A stretch of 64,000 bases of DNA from Pterois miles. Its lineage: Eukaryota > Chordata > Actinopteri > Perciformes > Scorpaenidae. Each line of letters opens with the position of its first letter. Positions within the stretch are counted from its first letter, which is position 1. Of this stretch, positions 56,833 through 64,000 are shown piece after piece. The stretch is taken from contig CAMQGK010000327.1 in assembly GCA_947000775.1 (NCBI GenBank), positions 17,680,501 to 17,744,500 of the forward strand, read 5' to 3'. The notes beneath the pieces were generated by a model. The model searched no databases and was not told the DNA's origin. It saw only the letters and a program-made list of their open reading frames with translations. Made by a program: the position numbers and the translations under genes.

Positions 56833-58120
56833 TGTAGCAGTATGACTGTAGTGGTGCTTTAATTAGTGCTGCAGTACCAGCTTGTTTCTGCTGGGGGCGC
56901 AGTCTATAAAAGTGGGTGGTTGTTCACCGGGAGCCCTCTTGCCTTGACGCTCCTGGTGGCCCCGCCTCTGCTCGTCATCGCATCCGGCTGTCTCACCTGA
57001 TCGCCTCACGGCAGGATCGCTCGCCTCACGGCAGGATCCCGGGTATGTTACGATTGCTACGTGCTTCTTGAAAAGTTTTACAGCCATCATCAACTTGGCT
57101 TTGTCATTCCTGCAGTTCCTGGATTTGGGTCCTCCATCTCCATTGTTGGAGCTACACACAGGACACGTGTGTGCCTCCTCTGTTCCTCGCCCCGTGTGCT
57201 GTGGCAGCGTGGGCGATCAGCTGTTCCCTACCGCTGTGGCAGGGTGTGCTCGTTTTCCTCACCTTCATGATGCTCATTCAGTGCCTGACGGTAGGTAATT
57301 GTGGTGACTCTACATTACCAACAGCTGTTATGCTTCTAAAATGTGTATTTCTATGGCAGGGTTAATGTGTGTGCGCGGTCAGCACTAAGCCCCGCCCCTC
57401 CTCTCGCCGTGTCAGCCTGCTGCTGTTTTGTGTGGCGGTGATTTCATTCATCCAACTCTCCATCTCCAACTGCGTTGTTTCAGCACTCAGTAAAGTGGCT
57501 GTTGCCCTGACCCTGGGTGGCGCTTTATGTATATATTAAGGACTTCTTTTAAACTATGCATGGACTGATTTTAAGTGGGTTGCATGTTAGAGGGAGTTAA
57601 GTGCTTGTGAATATTATTATTTTTCTGCTTGTGGTTTTGGTTACTTTGCATGGCTTGCCTTGCTTATAAGTTTTGATAATTTCAAGATTTCTTTTGATTA
57701 TTTGCATTTATTTGATGTGGGTTGCCTGCTGCTTTTTCTTGTGCATTTTGTTGAGTTCTGTTAAGTTTGGTGTGGTTAATTATTTAACCTTGAGTTAAAA
57801 CTTAATTTAGTTATTTCCCTTTTCTGTTTATTTTCAGGGTTTTAGAGGTGAGTGCCTGTGTGTGGGTGTGTGTAGGTGAATATCTTTATAAATTGATTTT
57901 ATTGAAAACTGTGTTAAAAATAAAATATGTTAAATAAATTTAACTTAAAATGTATACTGGACCCAGCCTCAAGTCTTCAATAGCAATGAACCTGTGTGCT
58001 TTAAATCTTGTTGAAAGTGTTGATATAATTCTCCAGGTGAAATTCCTGGGGTGGCGTTGTTGGCAACATAATTAACTAATTTCTAATTTGACTATTCACC
58101 ATTCTACCCCGATCGCCACA
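56833..58120 (+). repeat. 5' LTR
   Basis: Starts TGTAGCAGTATGACTG, exactly as at 63678. The 3' boundary is inferred from CA at 58119-58120 just before the primer site, giving about 1288 bp. It contains a TATA box (TATAAAA, 56905-56911) and AATAAA at 57919-57924 and 57933-57938. A 20-bp-period tandem duplication lies at 57001-57038 that the 3' LTR lacks in this form. Confidence 0.88.
56905..56911 (+). promoter_or_regulatory. LTR TATA box
   Basis: TATAAAA in a GC-rich setting ('gcgcagtctataaaagtggg'), 73 bp into the LTR. The same sequence occurs in the 3' LTR at about 63750-63756. It is the probable core promoter of the element. Confidence 0.7.
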
Positions 58121-58124
58121 AACT

Positions 58125-58142
58125 TGGCATTGTCGGCAGGAT
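58125..58142 (+). promoter_or_regulatory. Primer binding site, tRNA-Ser type
   Basis: TGGCATTGTCGGCAGGAT begins with TGG, the complement of a CCA end. It agrees at about 15 of 18 positions with the complement of the 3' end of a vertebrate serine tRNA (acceptor end ...CCTGCCGACTACGCCA, from memory). It lies 4 bases after the inferred LTR end. Confidence 0.7.
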
Positions 58143-58381
58143 CTGCTTTTGGAAGGCAGAGACGTGTGGTCCAGTTTCTTTCTTTCTTTTTTTTTTTTTT
58201 GGTTCATTTTTAATGGTCACCCAGAGTATATATTCGATGTAGAGGTGTGTTTTGAATATTGTTCTGAAGCAAAACAGCAGCTGGGCCATTTGGGGTCTGC
58301 GGAGACCCAATAAAAATTAATGTTTTTCCCCTTTACCATTTATTGTTCAATCTGCTGCCTTAGTCCGATTAGGGTTTAGCT
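58143..58381 (+). other. Untranslated leader of the retrotransposon
   Basis: A stretch of 239 bp between the primer site and the gag start, with a T-rich run at about 58178-58200. It would hold dimerisation and packaging signals, but none is identifiable by eye. Confidence 0.6.
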
Positions 58382-59452
58382 ATGGAGAGAGAGCTGCAGG
58401 AGTTGAGGGATTTGGTGGCGCAGTTGAGGGCAGATAATGAGAGGCTGCAGCGGGAACAGGCTGCAGCCGTGCCTGGCCTTTGTACCGCACCCTCCACTTC
58501 TGCTGTGCCACCTATGGCCCCTCTTACTGCTAGTAACCCCATAGCAGAGAGGTTGGTTTTTGTGCCAAGGGATCGAAAATGTCCTATGTTTAGGGGAAGA
58601 TCAGGTATAGGGTTGACTGAGTGGCTTGAGGAGGTTGAAGCCTGCATGAGGGCGCGTCACTTATCTGCATCAGATCGGGCATTTTTCTTGTTTGATCATC
58701 TGGAAGGTGAGGCTCGAGAGGAGATTAAATATCGGTCTAATGTGGAGAGGGAGGATCCAGGTAAAATCATCTCTGTGTTACAGGAATTGTATGGGTGCTC
58801 CCAGTCTTATGTAGCTCTACAGGAGGCGTTCTTTACCCGACGGCAACAAGAAGGGGAGACATTGCAGGAATTCTCCCTTGCGTTAATGGGTTTGATGGCA
58901 TCAGTGAAAGAGCGTGCACCTAGTGGAATGACAAATACAGATGTTTTGCTGTGCGACCAATTTGTTGAGCATGTTTTGGATGGTGCTTTGCGTCGCAAAC
59001 TGAAACAGTTGGTGCGGAGGCAGCCTACTGTTACTCTACTTGATGTCCAAGGTGAGGCGATCCGATGGGAGAGCGAGGGTTTGCCTGGAGGTGTAAGGGG
59101 TCAAAGTCAATCTGTCCCTTCAGCTATTGGTCTCCAGTATGGGGTACGGAGTGGCTCCCGGGGAGCAACCATCCCACCTCGGGGTGCGGAACTAGCAGAA
59201 ATGAGAGAGATGCTGAGACTGCAGCAAGAACAGCTGAACCAACTTACTCAGAGCATTTCTGCATTACAGAGCTCTCATCAGCGCCACCCCCCACCTCGTC
59301 GTGGTCCTGTTATATGCCGGCGCTGCCAACAGCCAGGCCATTATGCAAGTGAATGTGATGGTGTACGGGTTCCTCCCCCCAGACAGTCTTCGCTGCCTGC
59401 TCGTCAACAATCCAACAGGCAGTCTCACCAGGCTCAGGAGTTGGAAAACTAG
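58382..59452 (+). CDS. gag: Gag polyprotein of Ty3/gypsy-type element, intact ORF
   Basis: 356 codons ending in TAG at 59450-59452. The ATG is the first in frame after the leader, and G follows it. Residues 1-27 form a leucine-heptad coiled coil (RELQELRDLVAQLRADNERL). A capsid-like helical region follows (PMFRGRSGIGLTEWLEEVEA to about residue 235). A second coiled-coil segment follows (EMREMLRLQQEQLNQLTQSI). Near the C-terminus is one CCHC zinc knuckle, CRRCQQPGHYASEC (residues 312-325, spacing C-x2-C-x4-H-x4-C), in a basic, proline-rich context. Gag would assemble the particle and bind element RNA. The capsid region is of the Ty3/gypsy gag type. There is no lesion in this ORF, unlike pol. 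Confidence 0.92.
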   Translation: MERELQELRDLVAQLRADNERLQREQAAAVPGLCTAPSTSAVPPMAPLTASNPIAERLVFVPRDRKCPMFRGRSGIGLTEWLEEVEACMRARHLSASDRAFFLFDHLEGEAREEIKYRSNVEREDPGKIISVLQELYGCSQSYVALQEAFFTRRQQEGETLQEFSLALMGLMASVKERAPSGMTNTDVLLCDQFVEHVLDGALRRKLKQLVRRQPTVTLLDVQGEAIRWESEGLPGGVRGQSQSVPSAIGLQYGVRSGSRGATIPPRGAELAEMREMLRLQQEQLNQLTQSISALQSSHQRHPPPRRGPVICRRCQQPGHYASECDGVRVPPPRQSSLPARQQSNRQSHQAQELEN

Positions 59453-59502
59453 CACCCGCCGAACTGTAGAGCCACAGTTCGGGGGGGGGAAGCTACTGGC
59501 TC
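59450..59502 (+). promoter_or_regulatory. Candidate stop-codon readthrough signal: UAG plus H-type pseudoknot
   Basis: TAG at 59450-59452 is followed by a 6-nt spacer (59453-59458), then stem 1 CCGAACTGT (59459-59467) pairing perfectly with ACAGTTCGG (59474-59482). The 6-nt loop AGAGCC offers GAGCC (59469-59473), which is complementary to GGCTC (59498-59502). This gives a 5-bp stem 2, a 1-nt loop 1 and a 15-nt loop 2 that holds a G run. Pol continues in the same frame as gag without other stops until 60032-60034. The layout resembles the gag-pol UAG-pseudoknot of gammaretroviruses. Structure is by hand; function is inferred. Confidence 0.6.
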
Positions 59503-60034
59503 GGAGGAAGTTCCTGATCTCATGGCGTTGTGTCCTCATGTTAATGTGAGCATGGGTGGAGCTCAGGTTTCTTGCTTGGTAGACACCGACTCAATGGTGT
59601 CTACAATTACAGAGAGCTTTTTCCTCCATCATTTTCAGTCTTGGGGTCCTGAGAAGCTCCGATCCTGTAACTGGCTGGAGCTCAGAGCCGCCAATGGGTT
59701 GAACATCCCCTGTGTTGGCTTCCTGGAACGAGATGTGGAGCTCTGTGGTACATCATTGCCAAGGTGTGGGGTCGTGGTGGTCAAAGATCCTCCTGGGGAA
59801 GCGTCTCCTTATGTTCCTGGTATCTTGGGGATGAACATCATTCGGAGATGTTATCAGGTTCTCTTTGGACAACATGGACAGGCTTTGTTCAAATTTCCTG
59901 CTATGGCGAAGGTGCCCGAGTCACACAGGCACTGCAGAAGTGCCATCAGGCCAGCAGGAAAACCTTTCAGCGCCCCGCCGGTCAGGTCAAAGTTCGGGGG
60001 AAGGAGGCCTGCCGTATCCCTGGTGGTACAATGA
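59453..60034 (+). pseudogene. pol: Pol N-terminal part with aspartic protease, active-site change, then frameshift
   Basis: Same frame as gag, open from the TAG to 60034. The retropepsin active-site region reads CLVDTDSMVSTI (about 59573-59608), where the family has Asp-Thr-Gly-Ser. The Gly codon position (59588-59590) is GAC, Asp. A flap and second-loop region follows (GILGMNIIRRCY, about 59821-59856), where ILG-x-N/D matches the C-terminal ILG motif of retropepsins. From about 59918-59935 the family-like sequence moves to another frame and this frame soon ends at 60034. The protease is probably inactive. It would normally cleave Gag-Pol. Confidence 0.75.
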
Positions 60035-60615
60035 AAATCATTGCAGCAACATGCTCAGAGCAGTACTCAGGTACTCGTGTGTTGTTTGAGCCCTCCGAGT
60101 CTGGTCTCCCTGCTGGATTGCTTGCTTTGCCTGCTTTGGTTCGAGTGGTACGAGGCACCGCCTACATCCCGATTGTAAATGTTGGTTCCACAAGCGTTCT
60201 GTTGTACCCACGTACCATTGTGGGCACTTTGGATGAGGTTCGGGTTGTCAGCATGCCTGCAGGTGTCGCGGGGATGCCAACTGGCATCGCCTCCGTGTCT
60301 TCTCAGTCCGCATCCGAAGTCTTGCCAGATCCGATTGAGACCATGGACTTGTCAGCCTTGCCAGCTGAAGACCAAGATAAGGTGCGATCCTTTCTTAGGC
60401 AGTATGCCTCTGTCTTTTCTTCCCACGAGGGAGACTTGGGGTGCACCAACCTGATCAGCCATGACATCCCTCTCTTAGACGATGTACCTGTCCGGCAACA
60501 CTATAGGCGTATCCCACCATCGGAGTACGAGGTGGTCAAAGACCATATTAACCAACTGCTCGAAGCTCAGGTCATCAGGGAGAGTAGTAGCCCTATGGTA
60601 AGTATGGTTCCCTGA
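59925..60615 (+). pseudogene. pol: Pol linker between protease and RT, second frame
   Basis: Frame 1 carries the continuation, from VTQALQKCHQA, through the linker typical before gypsy RT (EDQDKVRSFLRQYASVFSS, then GCTNLISHDIPLLDDVPVRQ and YRRIPPSEYEVVKDHINQLL). It ends at TGA 60613-60615, just after ESSSP. A second shift into the RT frame is needed at about 60590-60594. Confidence 0.85.
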
Positions 60616-62228
60616 TCGTACTGGTGAAAAAGAAAGATGGCAGTCTACGCATGTGCGTGGACTATCGGCAGCTCAACAGTAAAACCAGGAAGGATGCGTT
60701 TCCCCTTCCACGCATCGAGGAATCTTTGGATGCCCTGACAGGTGCCCGCTGGTTTTCAACTCTTGACTTGGCCAGTGGGTATAACCAGGTTCCGGTCACT
60801 GAAGCCGACAGGCCCAAAACTGCGTTTTGTACTCCATTTGGCCTCTTCGAATGGAACAGGATGCCCTTTGGCCTTTGTAATGCACCCAGCACTTTTCAAA
60901 GGTTGATGCAACGTCTGTTCGGTGACCAACAATGTCAGTCACTGATCCTTTACCTTGATGACATTGTGGTCTTCTCCTCCACAGTGGATCAGCACCTGAG
61001 GAGATTAGAGCTGGTACTGAGGCAGTTGCAAGAGCAAGGTCTCAAGGCCAAGCTCAGTAAATGTGCATTCTTTCAGCAGGAGGTGCAGTATCTGGGCCAT
61101 GTGGTCTCTGCCCAGGGGGTCTCCACTGATCCAAGTAAGGTAGAGGTGGTTGCCAATTGGCAGCCCCCCACCACCATCTCTGAACTACGCTCCTTTCTTG
61201 GGTTTGCTAGTTATTACCGCCGCTTTGTGGAAGGTTTTGCCAAATTGGCAGCTCCTCTACATAAGCTGGTGGCAGAGCTAGCTAGTAGGAAGCCTAAGGG
61301 GGCAGAGCGAGCTGTGACGGAGAATTGGTCAGAGGAGTGCCACCACAGTTTTGAGGCACTGAAGGCTAAACTTACCACTGCACCTGTGCTTGCCTATGCC
61401 GACTTCTCCTTACCCTTCATTCTGGAGGTTGATGCAAGCTATAGTGGTCTTGGAGCTGTGCTTTCACAGGAACAGCAGGGGAGGGTCAGGCCTATAGCTT
61501 ACGCTAGCAGGGGGTTGAGGCCTGCGGAGCGAAATATGTCAAACTACAGCTCCATGAAATTGGAATTCTTGGCTCTTAAGTGGGCCATGTCAGAAAAATT
61601 CAGAGAGTACTTGCTGGGTCACAAATGCATTGTCTACACTGACAACAATCCGCTTAGTCACTTGTCGTCTGCCAAGCTGGGTGCCACTGAGCAGCGTTGG
61701 GCAGCCCAACTAGTGGCTTTCGACTTTGAGATCAAGTACCGGTCGGGGAGGAGCAACAGGAATGCTGATGCTTTATCTCGGAAGCATTCCCCTGGACCAC
61801 AGGACCTGGAAGCAATGATTCCTGGTACCTCACTCCCCGAGCCTCTACGGCAAGCCCTTCAACATTACGACACTTCTGCCAGGCAGGCCGTCATTGCTGC
61901 TTTGCCCCATCATGCACCAGCTGACCTAAAGGTGCTTCAGCTAGCTGATCCAGTACTCCAGGAGGTTTTGGCCTTCTGGGGGCGAAAGCAGCGTCCCAAC
62001 TATCAGGAGCGGAAGCGCATGTCTCCTCCTGCACTTACTATAGAAAGTCAATGGCATCGGTTGGTTGAGCAGGATGGTGTCCTCTTTCGGCGGGTCTTCC
62101 GTCCTGATAATGCTGAGGCGGTATTGCAGCTGCTATTGCCTGCCACCTTAAAGCAAGAGGTGCTGGCCCAGGTTCATCAAGGGCACGGGCACCAGGGTGT
62201 GGAAAGGACGCTGGAGCTCCTGCGATAA
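60594..62228 (+). pseudogene. pol: Reverse transcriptase and RNase H, intact domains, ends at a nonsense codon
   Basis: Open in frame 0 from before 60594 to TAA 62226-62228. RT motifs: VKKKDGSLRMCVDYRQLN, FSTLDLASGYNQVPV, FGLCNAPSTFQRLM and the catalytic YLDDIVVFS (Tyr codon 60951-60953), then YLGHVVS and LRSFLGFASYYRRFV. RNase H has its four acidic residues in order: VDASYSGLGAVLS, MKLEFLALKWAM, YTDNNPL and RNADALSRKH. Past RNase H the start of integrase (QVHQGHGHQGVERTLELL) is present before the stop. RT and RNase H themselves show no lesion. Without the upstream joins the product would not be made as a normal polyprotein. Confidence 0.92.
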
Positions 62229-62615
62229 AGGTGTTACTGGCCAGCTATGTCCCAAGAGGTGGCACAGTGGTGCAGAGAGTGCAAAAGGTGTCAAGTTGCC
62301 AAGGATACACCCATAGCTGCGCCCAGTTTTATGGGACATTTGTTGGCTTCGCGTCCAAATGAATTCTTGGCAATTGATTTCACTTTATTGGAGCCCAGCA
62401 ATAACGGGTTGGAAAATGTCCTCGTCATGACTGACGTTTTCAGTAAGTATACCTTGGCCATTCCTACCCGGGATCAACGAGCCCCCACTGTGGCTCAGGC
62501 CTTGGTGTCTGATTGGTTCTACAAATTTGGTGTTCCTGCCCGTATACACTCCGATCAGGGCCGTAACTTTGAGAGTTCCCTCATTAAGCAGCTCTGTGGC
62601 CTGTATGGTATTTAA
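62229..62615 (+). pseudogene. pol: Integrase N-terminal and first part of catalytic core, between two nonsense codons
   Basis: Same frame as RT. The zinc-binding half WCRECKRC (C-x2-C, about 62268-62291) pairs with the His residues before the first stop. The core has LAIDFT (first Asp) and HSDQGRNF (second Asp). It ends YGI followed by TAA at 62613-62615, where the family normally has a Glu or similar codon, consistent with a point mutation. Both stops (62226-62228, 62613-62615) are in an otherwise continuous frame. Confidence 0.88.
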
Positions 62616-63617
62616 AAATCGCATACCACTCCCTACCATCCAGCGGGTAACGGCCAATGTGAACGGTTCAACCGCACTCTCCATAATTTGTTGCGTGCCC
62701 TGCCTGCATCTCGAAAAAGAGACTGGCATTCCTGCCTGCCCCAGGTGCTCTACTCTTACAACACAACTCCCCATCGGTTGACTGGCGAGTCTCCATTCTA
62801 TTTGATGTTTGGGCAAGAACCCAGGCTGCCAGTTGACTTTCTGTTGGGTAGAGTTGTAGACCCTGTTGGTAGGGAGGTCCATGAATGGATACAGGAACAC
62901 CAAACCCGGCTCCAACTTGCCTTTGATGGTGCCCGGGAAAGACTGAAGGTGGTGGCAGAGCGCCGAAAGAGGAATTATGATCGTCATGTTCGGGATGCAC
63001 AACTAAATGTGGGGCAGTTAGAGTGGTTGCGTGATCATGGTGTGAGGGGACGCCATAAGATCCAGGATCTGTGGGGCCCTGTGGTGTATAGAGTCGTAAG
63101 GGCACCCCAAGAAGGAGGTTCTGTGTACACCATCGCACCAGTGGATGATCAGACCAAAACCAGGCAGGTTCATCGAACGCTGATGAAAGCTGTGGCCGGA
63201 ACAGCCCCCCAAAGTGATGTGCTTGTCCCCCGTTTAACTCCATGTGACCAGCCTCCATCAGAGGATGAGTTGTCATGTGATGGAGATTTGTTTGTTTTGG
63301 GGTCTGAGGCCCCTGTCACAGCGCCTGCTTATACCACCGCAGTGACTCAAACCAACCCTCGGTTACTGCTTCCTCCACCTGACTCAACTGTGTCAGAACC
63401 TACTGTGGCGGCAGATTTACCCTCTGGTTCCTTGACTGCACCATCAACCAGTTGCCCTGGGGACAGTGCTTTACGACGATCTGCAAGGTCGACTGCCGGC
63501 CAGCACCCCAATATCAATCAGCTTCCAAGGCCTGTAGGGGGTGGGGCATCTGGAGCTGCAAATCTCCCTGGTTCGGTGTCAAATGCTGTTACTGCACTAT
63601 TTAGACCGTGGAGCTAG
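62616..63617 (+). pseudogene. pol: Integrase C-terminal part and Pol tail
   Basis: The frame continues straight after the second stop: TTPYHPAGNGQCERFNRTL with the catalytic Glu, then YNTTPHRLTGESPFYLMFG, and a GPY/F-like module (VRGRHKIQDLWGPVVYRVV). There is no chromodomain. The last roughly 135 residues are rich in Pro, Ser and Thr, with RRSARSTAGQHPNINQLPR near the end, and stop at TAG 63615-63617. A truncated internal start at 62688 is only a frame opening, not a real start. Confidence 0.88.
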
Positions 63618-63667
63618 TTGTATGACCCTTTGAATCGTTTCATCATCGGGGCAACGATGCAATTGGT

Positions 63668-63677
63668 GGGGGTAGAA
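63668..63677 (+). promoter_or_regulatory. Polypurine tract
   Basis: GGGGGTAGAA directly precedes the 3' LTR start TGTAGCAG at 63678. It is the expected plus-strand priming site, short and with one T. Confidence 0.75.
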
Positions 63678-64000
63678 TGTAGCAGTATGACTGTAGTGGT
63701 GCTTTAATTAGTGCTGCAGTACCAGCTTGTTTCTGCTGGGGGCGCAGTCTATAAAAGTGGGTGGTTGTTCACCGGGAGCCCTCTTGCCTTGACGCTCCTG
63801 GTGGCCCCGCCTCTGCTTGTCATTGCATCTGGCTGTCTCACCTGATCGCCTCACGGCAGGATCGCTCGGCTCGCCGATCCGGGGTATGTTACGATTGCTA
63901 CGTGCTTCTTGAAAAGTTTTACAGCCATCATCAACTTGGCTTTGTCATTCCTGCAGTTCCTGGATTTGGGTCCTCCATCTCCATTGTTGGAGCTACACAC
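63678..64000 (+). repeat. 3' LTR, first 323 bp (cut by window end)
   Basis: Collinear with 56833-57160. Visible differences are three CpG-to-TpG changes in one 21-bp stretch (around 63817-63833 versus 56972-56988) and the region 63857-63883, which lacks the duplicated unit seen in the 5' LTR. Confidence 0.95.

Larger units (their letters stand above)
56833..64000 (+). mobile_element. Ty3/gypsy-type LTR retrotransposon, recent but coding-defective, 3' end beyond window
   Basis: The order is 5' LTR (56833-58120), PBS (58125-58142), gag (58382-59452), pol with PR-RT-RNaseH-IN (59453-63617), PPT (63668-63677) and 3' LTR (63678 onward, 323 bp seen). RT before RNase H before IN defines Ty3/gypsy (Metaviridae) rather than copia order. 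No env ORF lies between pol and the 3' LTR. The two LTRs differ over the visible 323 bp only by three C-to-T changes and one small length or patch difference near 57015-57040. That implies a recent insertion, yet pol has two frameshifts and two nonsense codons. If the 3' LTR is as long as the 5' one, the element should end near 64965. The 5' flank is ACGAA; the matching target duplication cannot be checked here. Confidence 0.95.

Noticed and set aside
58369..58647. Antisense ORF over gag
   Set aside because: Mirror of the coiled-coil coding sequence; gag is the supported frame.
62385..63276. Antisense ORFs of 205 and 202 codons
   Set aside because: They lie opposite integrase, whose sense frame has clear family motifs; the antisense products have no recognisable domain.
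63618..63677. env gene after pol
   Set aside because: Only 60 bp separate the pol stop from the 3' LTR.

Overview
This window is vertebrate, almost certainly teleost fish, nuclear DNA. Coding exons are short and scattered between long AT-rich introns with GT/AG borders. There are very long (GT)n and (CT)n microsatellites, and a dense scatter of degenerate SINEs, LINE tails and short inverted-repeat elements of the kinds common in spiny-rayed fishes. There are no operons, Shine-Dalgarno sites or CRISPR arrays.

Positions 1-21445 hold the 3' nine coding exons of one plus-strand gene, EMC2 (TTC35), subunit 2 of the ER membrane protein complex. The joined exons encode 245 residues plus the stop codon, with all visible splice sites canonical. 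They correspond to the vertebrate protein from about Trp53 to its C-terminus (about 297 aa in human, from memory), so the first roughly 52 codons lie upstream of the window. A 3' UTR with an AATAAA signal ends the gene near 21445. The introns contain a (CT)n tract, a 133-bp (GT)n tract, an (AT)n tract, several poly-T runs and one old interspersed repeat.

Positions 21450-56832 are a gene-poor stretch in which I recognise no host exon. It holds layered transposon debris: a MITE-like element with CAGTGGT/ACCACTG ends that appears split by about 3 kb, a five-unit 42-bp minisatellite, LINE remnants on both strands, two minus-strand tRNA-derived SINEs whose 3' tail matches a LINE-like tail nearby, another SINE, three copies of one dispersed repeat, and MITEs with recognisable inverted ends.

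Positions 56833-64000 are a Ty3/gypsy-type LTR retrotransposon on the plus strand. In order it has a 5' LTR of about 1.29 kb, a serine-tRNA-type primer site, an intact gag ORF with one zinc knuckle, a single in-frame TAG, protease, reverse transcriptase, RNase H, integrase with a GPY/F-like module and a C-terminal tail, a polypurine tract, and the first 323 bp of the 3' LTR, cut by the window edge. The LTRs are nearly identical, so the insertion is recent. Even so, pol carries two frameshifts, two nonsense codons and an altered protease active site. No env gene is visible.

The best candidate for something undescribed is at the gag-pol junction (59450-59502). The UAG is followed by a 6-nt spacer, a perfect 9-bp stem, and a loop that can pair with a downstream GGCTC to form an H-type pseudoknot. 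Pol continues in the same frame. This is the layout of a gammaretrovirus-type stop-codon readthrough signal, here in an LTR retrotransposon.
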